From Edaphobacter modestus (GTDB lineage: Bacteria; Acidobacteriota; Terriglobia; Terriglobales; Acidobacteriaceae): 64,000 bases of DNA. The first letter of the stretch is position 1. Each line of letters starts with the position of its first letter. The notes below the pieces were generated by a model that saw only the letters and a list, made by a program, of their open reading frames with translations, was not told the origin of the DNA and made no database searches. Of the stretch, positions 1 through 8,665 are shown one piece after another. The stretch covers positions 3,782,001 through 3,846,000 of the forward strand of contig NZ_SHKW01000001.1 in assembly GCF_004217555.1 (NCBI RefSeq), written 5' to 3'. Made by a program: the position numbers and the translations under genes.

Positions 1-1028
1 CCTCGATCCTGATGGTTCTTGGAACCCCGGTCCTGGCGATCACGCTGGTACTGGTGGTGCTCGAGCGAACCATTCATATAGGCGTCTTCGACCCGAACCT
101 CGGCGGCGATCCCCTGCTCTTTCAGCATTTGTTCTGGTTCTACTCTCACCCTGCCGTTTACATCATGATTCTCCCCGGAATGGGTGTTATCTCCGAGATC
201 ATCTCGACCTTCAGCCGCAAGCGCGTCTTTGGTTATACGGCGGTTGCATTCTCCTCGGTGGCCATCGCGGTCTTCGGGTTCTTCGTGTGGGAGCACCACA
301 TGTTCATCATGGGCGTCTCCAACTACTCGGCCCTGGTCTTTTCGCTGCTGACGATGCTCGTGGCGGTTCCCTCCGCGATCAAGGTCTTCAACTGGGCCTT
401 TACCCTGCAAAAGGGATCGATCACCTTCGAGACTCCGATGCTCTACGCGTTTGCGTTCATCGGATTGTTCACCATCGGCGGCCTTACGGGCGTCTTCCTG
501 GGTTCGCTGGGTATGGACATTCACCTAACGGAGACCTACTTCATCGTTGCGCACTTCCATTACGTGATGGTGGGCGGCATGTTGATGGCGTTCCTTGGCG
601 GGGTTCACTTCTGGTGGCCGAAGATGACGGGTCGTATGTATCCGGAGTCGATCTCGAAGCTCTCTGCGGTAACAAGCTTCATCGGATTCAACCTGACCTT
701 CATGCCGCAGTTCATCCTTGGATACCTGGGTATGCCACGTCGGTATCACGCCTATCCAGCGGAATACCAAGTACTTAACGTACTTTCGACGGCAGGAGCC
801 ACCGTGCTCGGTATCGGCTTCCTGATGCCTCTGATCTACCTGGCCTGGTCGCTGAAGTATGGCGAGATTGCAGGCAACAATCCCTGGCAGGCGACCGGCC
901 TTGAATGGCAGATTCAGTCGCCGCCGCTGACCGAGAACTTTATCGAGACACCGGTTGTGGACTACGAGGCCTACGACTATGAGTGGCTCGCTCACAAGAC
1001 GGAACAAGAGGTGACGACCGTTGGATAA
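1..1028 (+). CDS. ctaD: cytochrome c oxidase subunit I, 3' part (partial)
   Basis: Catalytic haem-copper subunit of a terminal oxidase that reduces O2 to water and pumps protons in the cytoplasmic membrane. The reading frame is open from base 3 and the gene begins before the window. The visible C-terminal two thirds show a histidine pair in WEHHMF, the CuB/proton-channel region [11 protein letters not shown] with its conserved neighbours, and the haem-ligand segment [11 protein letters not shown], within about eight transmembrane helices. It ends in TAA and overlaps the next gene by 8 bases, so subunits I and III are translationally coupled. The family assignment is firm; cytochrome c versus quinol specificity cannot be read here because subunit II is outside the window. 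Confidence 0.97.
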   Translation, partial: SILMVLGTPVLAITLVLVVLERTIHIGVFDPNLGGDPLLFQHLFWFYSHPAVYIMILPGMGVISEIISTFSRKRVFGYTAVAFSSVAIAVFGFFVWEHHMFIMGVSNYSALVFSLLTMLVAVPSAIKVFNWAFTLQKGSITFETPMLYAFAFIGLFTIGGLTGVFLGSLGMDIHLTETYFIVAHFHYVMVGGMLMAFLGGVHFWWPKMTGRMYPESISKLSAVTSFIGFNLTFMPQFILGYLGMPRRYHAYPAEYQVLNVLSTAGATVLGIGFLMPLIYLAWSLKYGEIAGNNPWQATGLEWQIQSPPLTENFIETPVVDYEAYDYEWLAHKTEQEVTTVG

Positions 1029-1782
1029 CACGATCGTAGCAACACACGATATTCAGGCAGAGGAGCATCATCACGTCTCGCTCCCGCAGCACCGTCATCA
1101 CTTCGAGACAGAGGAGCAGCAGCGCGAGGCCGGAACCTTTGGCATGTGGCTCTTCCTCCTGACCGAAATCATGTTCTTCGGCGGGTTGTTCTTTGCCTAC
1201 CTGCTCTATCGGAACTGGTACAACCCTGCGTTTGTGGCGGCCTCTAACCAGCTGAGCATACCGCTTGGCACGGTGAACACGGGAGTCCTGATCTCGTCCG
1301 GCTTCTTTATGGCGTTGGGCGTCTGGGCTGCGGAGGTTCGCAAAAAGGGCCTTCTGGTTATCTTCCTGGTGCTGACGATCCTGTCCGGCTGCATCTTCCT
1401 TGGCGTGAAATATTTTGAGTACAAGGAGAAGTGGGAGAAGCATCACATTCCAGGCGCAAGCTTTGATATCTCGGAGTTCGTGAACCCTCCGCTGAACCCG
1501 AAGACCGGAAAACCGATCGAACAGCCCCTGGCGCCAGACATGGCGCAAAAGACCCAGGTCTTCTTCTCGCTCTACTTTGCGATGACCGGTATGCACGCCC
1601 TGCACATGATCATCGGTATTGTGTTGCTGGTTTGGCTAACAATTCGAGCGAATCGAGGGGATTTCAGTTCAGGGTATGTGGCCCCGATCGAAAATTTCGG
1701 GTTGTACTGGCACTTCGTCGATATTGTGTGGATCTTTCTGTTTCCGTTGCTCTATCTCATCAATCGACACCCCGGCACGTAG
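1021..1782 (+). CDS. ctaE: cytochrome c oxidase subunit III
   Basis: Integral membrane subunit that stabilises subunit I and its oxygen path. The protein has 253 residues. A His-rich N-terminal tail (about residues 1-36) precedes the family hallmark around [20 protein letters not shown], then further hydrophobic helices including [10 protein letters not shown] and the C-terminal [17 protein letters not shown], all typical of subunit III. The start chosen is TTG at 1021, inside the last codons of ctaD; this gives an 8-base overlap and no better in-frame ATG lies before the conserved core. The next gene follows after 21 bases preceded by an AAGGAGA ribosome-binding sequence, so all three oxidase genes are one operon. 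Confidence 0.96.
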   Translation: MDNTIVATHDIQAEEHHHVSLPQHRHHFETEEQQREAGTFGMWLFLLTEIMFFGGLFFAYLLYRNWYNPAFVAASNQLSIPLGTVNTGVLISSGFFMALGVWAAEVRKKGLLVIFLVLTILSGCIFLGVKYFEYKEKWEKHHIPGASFDISEFVNPPLNPKTGKPIEQPLAPDMAQKTQVFFSLYFAMTGMHALHMIIGIVLLVWLTIRANRGDFSSGYVAPIENFGLYWHFVDIVWIFLFPLLYLINRHPGT

Positions 1783-1803
1783 CCGCGCTATAAGGAGAAG
1801 ATC

Positions 1804-2142
1804 ATGTCGTCTCATCATCATGACCCGGCCAACGTGACCAATCCGGAGCACGCTGAGCATCGTATCGTTCAGCCGGGTACCTACATCGCTGTCTATATCG
1901 CGCTGTTGATCTTTACCGGAATCACGGTTGGAGCAGCATTCGTCGACCTGCACATCTTCAACCCGATCATTGCGGTTGCGATTGCGTGTATCAAAGCAGT
2001 CATCGTCATCTTGTTCTTCATGCACGTCATCTTTCAATCCAAGTTGATCAAGATGACAGTGGCCGCAGGATTCTTCACTTTCCTGATCCTGATTGTCATG
2101 ACGCTGACCGACTATATGAGCCGTGCCTGGGGGCTCTGGTAG
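1804..2142 (+). CDS. ctaF: cytochrome c oxidase subunit IV (caa3-type small subunit)
   Basis: Small accessory membrane subunit of prokaryotic haem-copper oxidases. The protein has 112 residues: a His-rich cytoplasmic start, then three hydrophobic segments at about residues 28-46, 52-76 and 84-104. The signature is AIACIKAVIVILFFMHV, which matches the subunit IV family in which a Lys and an FMH motif lie in the second helix. AAGGAGA eight bases before the ATG is a strong ribosome-binding site. It is the last gene of the oxidase operon; a terminator hairpin follows 26 bases after the stop. Confidence 0.92.
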   Translation: MSSHHHDPANVTNPEHAEHRIVQPGTYIAVYIALLIFTGITVGAAFVDLHIFNPIIAVAIACIKAVIVILFFMHVIFQSKLIKMTVAAGFFTFLILIVMTLTDYMSRAWGLW

Positions 2143-2168
2143 GTCAAAAGTTTGTTTCAAACGATGAA

Positions 2169-2193
2169 GCGGCCTTCGGGCCGCATTTTTTTT
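2169..2193 (+). terminator. intrinsic terminator of the oxidase operon
   Basis: A 6-bp perfect GC stem (GCGGCC / GGCCGC) with a UUCG tetraloop is followed by A and eight Ts. It lies directly after ctaF and before the convergent glycosyltransferase gene, so it ends the oxidase transcript. Confidence 0.92.
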
Positions 2194-2224
2194 GAATGAA
2201 ACGACGATGCTCGATCGTTCTACT

Positions 2225-4201
2225 TCAGTTCGGTCGATTGCTCAGGATCTCCTTGCCACCGCTTTGAATAAGTACATAGCTTCTTCCTCGAAGCCGAGGC
2301 AGGGGCTGGCTTACGTCCTGCCAAAGAAAGACGCGGTGCGGACCGGTCCACTCCAGGTTCAGTGTGGTCTCGGTTTCGAAGATATGCGGCGCGTCAGGAA
2401 AGAAGCCGCCGTACCAGAGATTGGAGCTGCGGCCTTCGAAGATATGCAGGTTGTTCCGCTTCAGGTAGAAGCCCAGGGTGCTGCCTGCCTCGTATTCCCC
2501 ATGGATCACGAGAATATCCTCCGGCTTCAGATAGGGTGCGATGACATCGGCCAGTTGTTTCGAGGTCAGGACTGGAGAGAAGATCTGGAGGCCAAGGTGG
2601 GCAGCCAGGAGAAATCCAAAGGCTCCGCCAGTCAGCCAGAGATTCGCCGCATGCGGGCGATAAGCCCGACGTAAGAGGCAGGCCGCGAGCGTTGCCGTAA
2701 ACAGCGAGAGACCGGTGAGGCCAAGCGGCCGGCGGAAGGCTCCCATGGCCCTGGAGTTCAGGTCCAGGAAGTGGCCGAAGGAGAGAGCATACTCGCTGGG
2801 ATTCTGTTGCAACAGACTGGCGAGGTCCATATTGGGTGCAGCAGGCTGGCTGTGTACAAGAAAGAAGAATGCGGCGAAGGTGGCCAGGGAACCAAAGGCG
2901 AGCAGTACCAGTGAGATTCGTTGTCCTGCGATGACGAGGAGGTTCGGGACCGCAAAGCTTTCGGCCTCGTCTGCCTCACGGGAGAGCCATAGCGCGATCA
3001 GCATAATCAGCGCCGGAAGGGCAGGCAGAACGTAGTACTCCTGGCGTGTTGAAAAAGAGAAGAAGAGCATAGGAAACATGGCCCAGATCCCCATCAACGC
3101 GAGAGTGGATTGCTGCCTGTCGAGTGCAGCGCGCCGCAGCATCCTGCGCCACGGAACCGCAGCGAGAGCATGAAAGAGAAAGGCGCTCCACGGCATCAGC
3201 CAGATGAGAAGTAATCCCCAGAACAGGAAGAGAGGAACGGTGTCGTAGTCACGCGGGACGCGGAGGTTGAGATAGCGCAGCAGGTGCTCGTTGACGAAGT
3301 AGAACCACGTCCAGCCGTGGACGTTTCCGTCGGTCGGCTGAGGGACGATCCAGTGTCCTTTCGTGAAGGAGATCTCTCCGGGGTGGCCCTGGGTCGGGTT
3401 GGCGAGAGCGATGAGGATGTGCCACGGCGCGGCGACGAGGAGGAAGACCAGCAGGCTGCCGAAGGGGTGAAGCTGGCGCAGTCGGGCGATCGTGCCGCGC
3501 AGCCCTCGCGTGAACAGCAGGTGCAGCAGTACGATGCCGATGGGAAAGACGATGCCGATGAGTCCTTTGGTGAGAATGTTGAGCGCACAGCAGAGGGCGA
3601 AGCCGTAGCAGAGCGGTGCGCCCGGCCGTGATTGCTGCTCGGTGAGCCAGTAACAGAAGATCGAGAGCGTCAGCCACAGGCAGACCATCGCGTCGGGGAT
3701 GGTGATGCGGGTGAAGATGAAGATTCCGAAGCTCGAGAGCAGGATGAGCCCGGCGTAGAGGCCGGCCCTCGCTCCGGACTTGTTCACGGCTGCGGTTTCC
3801 TCTTCCGTCTCGGCTTCTTCCTGTCCGGAGTCAGACGACTCCTTCGGTCCACTGGCGCCGAACGCTCTTCGCGCGAAAGCCTCGACGACCAGGGCGAGCG
3901 CGAGGACGGTTAGGGCCAACGGGAGCCGCGCCGCCGCGGTGCCTACACCGAAGATCTTGAAGCTGCTGGCCATCGACCAGTAGAGCAGCGGGGCCTTCTC
4001 GAGGTAGCGGATGCCGTTGGCGTAGAGCGTGGTCCAGTCGTGGCGTACGAGCATCTCGCGGGCGACCTCGGCGTGGACCGAGTCGGCGTCGTCGAGCAGA
4101 GGCGGCGCGAGCAGGGCGAAGGTCGAGTAGAAGACGAACCAGAGTGCGACGATTACGAGAGGTCTGCGCAGTCGACCGGATTCCAAATAGGCATCCTTCA
4201 T
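2225..4201 (-). CDS. GT39/ArnT-like membrane glycosyltransferase
   Basis: Polyprenyl-phosphate-sugar dependent glycosyltransferase of the PMT/ArnT fold, likely moving a sugar from a lipid carrier to a lipid or protein on the periplasmic face. The protein has 658 residues. After the first membrane helix comes the acidic catalytic loop LLDDADSVHAEVAREM (residues 35-50, with Asp37/38/40 and Glu45), equivalent to the DE-type loop of ArnT. Some ten further hydrophobic segments follow, including a charged Ser/Glu-rich loop near residues 115-140. The C-terminal 150 residues form a soluble periplasmic domain. It runs convergent to the oxidase operon. Substrate and acceptor cannot be deduced. Confidence 0.85.
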   Translation of the reverse strand: MKDAYLESGRLRRPLVIVALWFVFYSTFALLAPPLLDDADSVHAEVAREMLVRHDWTTLYANGIRYLEKAPLLYWSMASSFKIFGVGTAAARLPLALTVLALALVVEAFARRAFGASGPKESSDSGQEEAETEEETAAVNKSGARAGLYAGLILLSSFGIFIFTRITIPDAMVCLWLTLSIFCYWLTEQQSRPGAPLCYGFALCCALNILTKGLIGIVFPIGIVLLHLLFTRGLRGTIARLRQLHPFGSLLVFLLVAAPWHILIALANPTQGHPGEISFTKGHWIVPQPTDGNVHGWTWFYFVNEHLLRYLNLRVPRDYDTVPLFLFWGLLLIWLMPWSAFLFHALAAVPWRRMLRRAALDRQQSTLALMGIWAMFPMLFFSFSTRQEYYVLPALPALIMLIALWLSREADEAESFAVPNLLVIAGQRISLVLLAFGSLATFAAFFFLVHSQPAAPNMDLASLLQQNPSEYALSFGHFLDLNSRAMGAFRRPLGLTGLSLFTATLAACLLRRAYRPHAANLWLTGGAFGFLLAAHLGLQIFSPVLTSKQLADVIAPYLKPEDILVIHGEYEAGSTLGFYLKRNNLHIFEGRSSNLWYGGFFPDAPHIFETETTLNLEWTGPHRVFLWQDVSQPLPRLRGRSYVLIQSGGKEILSNRPN

Positions 4202-4222
4202 GGTATGCAGCCGGTTAGACGG

Positions 4223-4477
4223 TCAGCGATCCTTCAGTCTCAGGAAGGGAGACTCGCTCAACTGGAGATCGCTGAAGCGAGAGCGGAGTTGCTCGAGAGC
4301 GCCGAACCTGGAGATGGGCGTGTGGATCGCGAGCACATGGCCATTGTTGCCGAAATGGACCGGCCACAAAAGACAGTACTTGTTTTCAGGGGCTGGAAGA
4401 CTGGAGTGTTCCTGTTTTAGAGGTGCCTCCGAGCTCATGACAGCGAGAGATGAGAGATTGGAAATCCCTGCTGACAT
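4223..4477 (-). CDS. small hypothetical protein upstream of GT39 gene
   Basis: An 84-codon frame ending 21 bases before the glycosyltransferase start, so it could be its operon leader gene. An internal ATG at 4438 would give 71 residues. There is no signal peptide or membrane segment; the centre is mixed hydrophobic (NKYCLLWPVHFGNNGHVLAI) and the C-terminus is charged and helix-like. No clear ribosome-binding site precedes either start, and its 5' end overlaps the small plus-strand ORF at 4450-4590. I do not recognise a family; it could be spurious. Confidence 0.35.
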   Translation of the reverse strand: MSAGISNLSSLAVMSSEAPLKQEHSSLPAPENKYCLLWPVHFGNNGHVLAIHTPISRFGALEQLRSRFSDLQLSESPFLRLKDR

Positions 4478-4590
4478 ATGGTTTTAGCGTACCGAATGAC
4501 TTCAAGGCGGTCAACACTCCGGATGCTGGTTCCATCCCCTATGATGAAGTGGTGTCCGCGATCAATGAGCAGACAACCGAGAAGATTTGA
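4450..4590 (+). CDS. 46-residue small protein coupled to Rieske oxygenase gene
   Basis: Short open frame from ATG 4450 to TGA 4588-4590, starting MRDWKSLLTYGFSVPNDF and ending SAINEQTTEKI. Composition is that of a real soluble protein, with no low complexity and a balanced charge. The frame is closed upstream by a stop at 4438, so no longer protein is possible here. The oxygenase gene begins at once after its stop (GTG 4591, ATG 4594), which suggests translational coupling. It may be a genuine small partner protein or the surviving C-terminus of a lost upstream gene. I recognise no family. Confidence 0.45.
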   Translation: MRDWKSLLTYGFSVPNDFKAVNTPDAGSIPYDEVVSAINEQTTEKI

Positions 4591-4593
4591 GTG

Positions 4594-5670
4594 ATGAGCT
4601 ATGAACAGATCATTGCACCTGCGCCTCCGGCGGAGCTGATCTTCGGCGACTGGTATCCGGGGCTGCGCTCTGGCGATCTGCGGGCGGGCAGGATGACGCA
4701 GGCGCTTCTGTTGGGCGTCCCGTTGGTGCTGGGCCGCAAGCGCGATGGAAGGATCTTCGCGATGCGCGATCTCTGTCCGCATCGCGGGATTCCGCTTTCG
4801 GCGGGATGGTTCGATGGTGAGAATGTTCAGTGCAAGTATCACGGCTGGAAGTTCGAACCGTGTTCCGGGCAGTGCACTGAGATTCCCTCGCTGACGAAGT
4901 TCGAGATTCTCGATCCCGGAAAGATCTATGCAGGTGCCTATCCCTGCGAGGAGCGGGACGGGTATGCGTGGGTCTATCTTCCTGAGCCAGGTTCGGGGCG
5001 GCTGGCCGGATCTGTGCCGCCAGTTCCGGAGCTTCCGAAGTTCTCCGATCGATATCGCAGCGCGCACCTGGTGGCCGATCTTCCCTGCAACGTCGATCAT
5101 GGGATCATCGGGCTGATGGATCCTGCGCATGGGCCGTTTGTACACCAGGCGTGGTGGTGGCGCAGCCGGGCGAGTATTCACGAGAAGGAAAAACACTTCG
5201 AGCCTATACCGCAGGGATTCCGAATGTCATCGCATGCTCCCAGCGCGAATTCGGCTCCTTACAAGCTGCTTGGCGTGTACGGTGAGCCGATTACCACGAC
5301 GATCGATTTTGTACTCCCGAATCGGCGTTACGAGACGATCCGTGCCGGCGCAAAGTGGTTCTCAAGCCTGACGACGATCACGCCGGTTACCGCATCGACG
5401 TGCCGGATCGATGTGATCGCGGCGTGGAATGTGTTTTACAACGTTCCGTTGGTGACTTCGATCGCACGGTTCTTTGGGGCGCGGTTCGTGCGTCAGGACC
5501 AGGAGACGATGATCGAGCAGGCGCAGGGGCTGCGGTTCCATCCGGCGCTGATGCTGATCGACGATGCAGACAAGCCAGCGAAGTGGTATTTCGCGCTGAA
5601 GCAGGCACGGCTGAATGGAACAGACGAACATCCGCTCACGGGGCCTGTAACGTTGCACTGGAGGAGTTAG
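4594..5670 (+). CDS. Rieske [2Fe-2S] non-haem iron oxygenase, alpha-type subunit
   Basis: Oxygenase component that uses electrons from a reductase to activate O2 at a mononuclear iron. Numbered from ATG 4594 (358 residues; GTG 4591 adds one), the Rieske cluster ligands are Cys61-Pro-His63 and Cys80-x2-His83 in CKYHGW. The mononuclear iron site is DPAHGPFVH, Asp176, His179 and His184, the D-x2-H-x4-H pattern of this family. The length fits the single-component-like group (vanillate demethylase, pheophorbide a oxygenase relatives). No ferredoxin or reductase gene is adjacent, so the electron donor must be elsewhere. The substrate is unknown. Confidence 0.88.
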   Translation: MSYEQIIAPAPPAELIFGDWYPGLRSGDLRAGRMTQALLLGVPLVLGRKRDGRIFAMRDLCPHRGIPLSAGWFDGENVQCKYHGWKFEPCSGQCTEIPSLTKFEILDPGKIYAGAYPCEERDGYAWVYLPEPGSGRLAGSVPPVPELPKFSDRYRSAHLVADLPCNVDHGIIGLMDPAHGPFVHQAWWWRSRASIHEKEKHFEPIPQGFRMSSHAPSANSAPYKLLGVYGEPITTTIDFVLPNRRYETIRAGAKWFSSLTTITPVTASTCRIDVIAAWNVFYNVPLVTSIARFFGARFVRQDQETMIEQAQGLRFHPALMLIDDADKPAKWYFALKQARLNGTDEHPLTGPVTLHWRS

Positions 5671-5756
5671 GTACCCTCCCCCTCCCATCGATTTGTTGCA
5701 AAATCTTCCGATAAAAAGACTTAGCTTTGGACCTTCGAGGGACGCCTCCCTACGGG

Positions 5757-5775
5757 TCTCTCTCTCTCTCTCTCT
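5757..5775. repeat. (TC)n dinucleotide microsatellite
   Basis: Nineteen bases of uninterrupted TC repeat lie in the intergenic gap between the Rieske gene and the convergent minus-strand operon. There is no coding role. Confidence 0.85.
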
Positions 5776-5783
5776 GGAAAAAC

Positions 5784-5831
5784 GAATCCCCGGCAATGGT
5801 CGCCGGGGGATTCCTCTTCTTTTAAGAAGAG
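5784..5831. terminator. two stacked hairpins between convergent genes
   Basis: First hairpin: GAATCCCCGGC (5784-5794) pairs with GCCGGGGGATTC (5802-5813), with one bulged base. Immediately after it is CTCTTCTT-TT-AAGAAGAG (5814-5831). Together they sit between two converging transcripts and probably terminate both; the T-rich stretches TCTTCTTTT serve the plus strand and the mirrored run serves the minus strand. Confidence 0.6.
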
Positions 5832-5892
5832 CAGGTGGAAACCAGGAAATCGGCAGAGTCTATCTACTCTTTTATCTGCTAGTTGCATCGTT

Positions 5893-6645
5893 TCAGGGCT
5901 TGACAGGCTTTTTCTGGGCATCGGGAGCGAATGACTCAATCGTTACCTCTATATCGAGATGACGGGTGCTGTCGGGGACGTCGAGGGAGCCGATGGTCAG
6001 TGGTTTGCCGAGTGTCAGAAAAGACGTTCCCTCAACCAGAGACTGCCGCACTATGGGATCCTGTGGAGCTACGGCAGATTTCTCTTCTGCCGTGCTGGAG
6101 CGCTCTACCCTTGTCCTGAGGCTCGCGCCACCTTCTGCTTCGGTGAGAGTGGCCTCGAAGTTCATGCCTACATCAATGTAAGTGACTGTGGAGCTGGCGG
6201 GGTTTTTGTTGTCGCTCACCATGATCGGCACCCTGCTACCTTGCTTCATCAGCGTTCGTTGGCCGGCGACAACAATCATGGAATAGTGCTGTTCCCCGAT
6301 GCGCTTCGTGCTGTCCCTGTCGATGATCGTGTACGTCAGGCGATAAGTATTCCTCCGAGGATCGAGCTCGTTGAGGATCTTCTCGGCAAGCGCAAGCTGG
6401 TCGGGAGTCGCCTCTATAAGGAAAGCATTTTGCGACCGGATGAATGTGATCTTGGCTTGGGGTGTAAGAGTATTGCGCAACGCCTCAAAAATTTCGTTCC
6501 CGTCCTGCATCTGAGTGGTGTTTTTGAGGTGGTAGGTCTGGACGGAAGTGGGCTCGCGCTGCGCGGAGCTGGGCTGTGACCATGCGGCGGTCGCGCTCAT
6601 GATCAGGATCAGTGCGGCTTTGAGGATTCCATGGGTACGGTTCAT
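5893..6645 (-). CDS. exported secretin-N-domain-like protein
   Basis: Start taken at ATG 6645: it has an AAAGG ribosome-binding sequence and is followed at once by a signal peptide (MNRTHGILKAALILIMSATAAWSQ region), giving 250 residues. An upstream ATG at 6735 would bury the signal. Residues 33-95 resemble the short N1-type domain of secretins and TonB/STN proteins, with an ALRNTLTPQAKITFIRSQNA stretch followed by a helix ALAEKILNEL. The C-terminal part is a beta-rich domain without the secretin pore. It follows the sigma/anti-sigma pair on the same strand with an 82-base gap, so it is a likely third gene or target of that regulon. It is probably periplasmic. Confidence 0.6.
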   Translation of the reverse strand: MNRTHGILKAALILIMSATAAWSQPSSAQREPTSVQTYHLKNTTQMQDGNEIFEALRNTLTPQAKITFIRSQNAFLIEATPDQLALAEKILNELDPRRNTYRLTYTIIDRDSTKRIGEQHYSMIVVAGQRTLMKQGSRVPIMVSDNKNPASSTVTYIDVGMNFEATLTEAEGGASLRTRVERSSTAEEKSAVAPQDPIVRQSLVEGTSFLTLGKPLTIGSLDVPDSTRHLDIEVTIESFAPDAQKKPVKP

Positions 6646-6727
6646 TGTTCGCCTTTCGCGGTCATTGTGCCTCATCGGTCTTTTCCGTCTTTTTTGGATC
6701 AAAGAATCGTTCAAACTCACCTCTCTC

Positions 6728-7291
6728 CTACTCATCCTGGGCTGCTCTTCTGGCGGAGCTCAGCTCAGCGAGCTGAACATGGGGCTGCACACGTGCAATT
6801 TGCAGCAGAAGTCTTTCCTGCCTGGTCAGGGGCATGGGAGGCGGAGGGATGTTGGCGGGACGGATTGCGGCGGATTCTGCGGCATCTGCATCGGCTGTGG
6901 TCCGAATGTGCGGCATTTTTCCATGCCGTTTCGAACAGAGGCTTCGCGTAGCGGCGCCGGTGGTCTGGGTATTTGGAACCTCGCCAGCGGATTCTTTGGC
7001 AGAGTGCAGATTTGCGGTATGAGAGTTTCTCTGCGTGTCCGCCTGTTTCGCAGGAGGGCGGCGTGGGGGACCGATGAGGGTGAGGATAACTGCGCCCACC
7101 GCCGCCAGTGCGAGACTGCATGCGGCTGGTGTCCTGTAGCCCGGGATCGAGAGCCAGCGCCAGCGCGATCGGGTCCGCAGGTTTGCCGGATCTTCAAGTG
7201 CCTTGAGGATGCGGCGTTCCATGCCCGTGGGAGCGGGAGAGTCCCGCAGACCGGCCAGCACTTTGGTGATTGCATCTTCAGAATTCTTCAT
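6728..7291 (-). CDS. putative membrane anti-sigma factor
   Basis: The protein has 187 residues. It has a soluble N-terminal part (about 1-52), one transmembrane helix AACSLALAAVGAVILTLIG (about 55-74) and a long, Ala/Thr/Pro-rich, poorly ordered periplasmic tail. The start overlaps the stop of the ECF sigma gene by four bases (ATGA), the usual arrangement for a sigma factor and the membrane protein that sequesters it. No zinc-binding ZAS motif (HxxxCxxC) is present, so recognition rests on topology and position. Confidence 0.6.
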   Translation of the reverse strand: MKNSEDAITKVLAGLRDSPAPTGMERRILKALEDPANLRTRSRWRWLSIPGYRTPAACSLALAAVGAVILTLIGPPRRPPAKQADTQRNSHTANLHSAKESAGEVPNTQTTGAATRSLCSKRHGKMPHIRTTADADAAESAAIRPANIPPPPMPLTRQERLLLQIARVQPHVQLAELSSARRAAQDE

Positions 7292-7851
7292 TTCCTCCCT
7301 CCCTTCTCGAGCCTCTCCCGCAGACGGGTTCGGGCACGGGAGAGCAGCCCACGGACGGCCGATTCGGTTTTCCCCAGAACGGTAGCGATCTCTCTTGTAT
7401 TCAGATCTTCAAGCGACGAGAGAAGAAGGACGTGGCGCTCGACCTTCGGCAGTCTCTCGAGCTCGCGCAGAACGGCCTGCATACGCTGAGCCTCGTCGAG
7501 CGCCTTTTCGGCGGAGATGCTGGTTGCTGCAAGGGTCTCTGCGAGGACGACGTCCATCTGATCAGGCTTGATACGCCGGCGTCGGTCGATGGCGAGGTTC
7601 CAGGCGATGCGGACCAGCCAGACACGCATCTCCCGCACTTCGGGCAGAGATCGCTGGTGTTCGAGGACGCGAACGAAGACGTCCTGAACCATGTCCTCGG
7701 CCTCTGCCTGAGAGCGCAGGAGCGAGAAGGCGACGCGGAAGAGAAGCGTGGAGTATGTCTCTACCAGAGCTGTCAGGTCGATCTCCGAACCGGCGCTCCT
7801 TATGGAAGACAATACCAGGCTATATTCCTCGATCGATGCCATAGATCCCAT
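7288..7851 (-). CDS. ECF-type RNA polymerase sigma factor
   Basis: The protein has 187 residues. Region 2 is at about residues 35-95, with AEDMVQDVFVRVLEH for core binding and -10 recognition and the basic RIAWNLAIDRRRR end. Region 4 is at about 130-180, with LPKVERHVLLLSSLEDLNTREIATVLGKTESAVRGLLSRARTRLRE folded here as the -35 binding helix-turn-helix. There is no region 1 or 3, so it belongs to the extracytoplasmic-function group. First gene of a three-gene minus-strand operon with the anti-sigma protein and an exported secretin-N-like protein. The signal is unknown. Confidence 0.9.
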   Translation of the reverse strand: MGSMASIEEYSLVLSSIRSAGSEIDLTALVETYSTLLFRVAFSLLRSQAEAEDMVQDVFVRVLEHQRSLPEVREMRVWLVRIAWNLAIDRRRRIKPDQMDVVLAETLAATSISAEKALDEAQRMQAVLRELERLPKVERHVLLLSSLEDLNTREIATVLGKTESAVRGLLSRARTRLRERLEKGGRK

Positions 7852-7984
7852 CTATCAGGACAGACGGCGAAACCGTCCTTCCGCTCGAGAATAATTTTGG
7901 GCCGCTTGTCTATGATTGCCTGAATGCTGAATTATTTCAGCCCAGCTCTCGTTGCCCGCATGCCGATTCAGGAGATTTGCCGCA

Positions 7985-8527
7985 ATGTCATTGCACCCTT
8001 CGGACATTCTTACGTCACGGCTCGCTCTCATCGCACTCACACCGGAGAGCGTCCTCATCGAGCAGTCAGCAGGCGGCGACTACCGCCGCTTTGGAGAACG
8101 CATCGGCTGCACCATTCATCGCGAGTGGCCTCCCATCCACTGGGAGCCGCACGTCTTCGACTTCTTCCTCAAACAGTTTCGCGAGCATCCGGACCAGGTC
8201 GGCTGGAATCGTTACGTCGCCCTGCCGCAGCCCGATGGAACGCGCACACTGATAGGCTCGCTGGGGGCCTTTAGTAAAAACGATCCTCCTGGCACCTGCG
8301 AGATCGGCTACGGTATCCTGCCTTCGTTTGAGGGCCAGGGCTTCGCTACCGAGGGCACACAAGCGCTGATCGAATTTCTACGCAGCGATGGAAGGGTCGC
8401 AAGCATCATCGCGCACACCTTCCCGTCGCTGCCGCGATCGATCCGCGTGATGGAGAAGTGCGGCCTCACCTTCGACGGCGACGGCGAGGAGCCCGGTACC
8501 ATCCGCTACCGGCTCAACCTGCGCTGA
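7985..8527 (+). CDS. GNAT-family N-acetyltransferase
   Basis: Predicted acetyl-CoA dependent acetyltransferase of the RimJ/RimL-like branch. ATG 7985 gives 180 residues beginning SLHPSDILTSRLALIALTPE, the normal N-terminus of the family (threonine/serine-R-L start strand). The acetyl-CoA site region is EIGYGILPSFEGQGFATEGTQALIEF, and the late strand is RVMEKCGLTFDGDGEE. The acceptor could be a small molecule or a protein; nothing nearby says which. It is transcribed away from the sigma-factor operon with a 133-base gap that contains the divergent promoters. Confidence 0.85.
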   Translation: MSLHPSDILTSRLALIALTPESVLIEQSAGGDYRRFGERIGCTIHREWPPIHWEPHVFDFFLKQFREHPDQVGWNRYVALPQPDGTRTLIGSLGAFSKNDPPGTCEIGYGILPSFEGQGFATEGTQALIEFLRSDGRVASIIAHTFPSLPRSIRVMEKCGLTFDGDGEEPGTIRYRLNLR

Positions 8528-8665
8528 GCAAGACAAGCGGCCTGTGATCCACTGGCGGACGACATTCCCTTGGAGGAGCCACAAGTAAATAGCCCATTCA
8601 AGTTTATTTCTATTGCATTGGTTATAAGATCGACCCCGGCTTTTTTGGCCACGAAGTGGGACCGC

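Noticed and set aside
4435..5196. 253-residue minus-strand frame opposite the Rieske gene
   Set aside because: Arg/Pro-rich shadow; the Rieske frame has all catalytic ligands.
6646..6735. longer start (ATG 6735) for the secretin-N-like gene
   Set aside because: It would place the signal peptide inside the protein; ATG 6645 has a ribosome-binding site directly before it.
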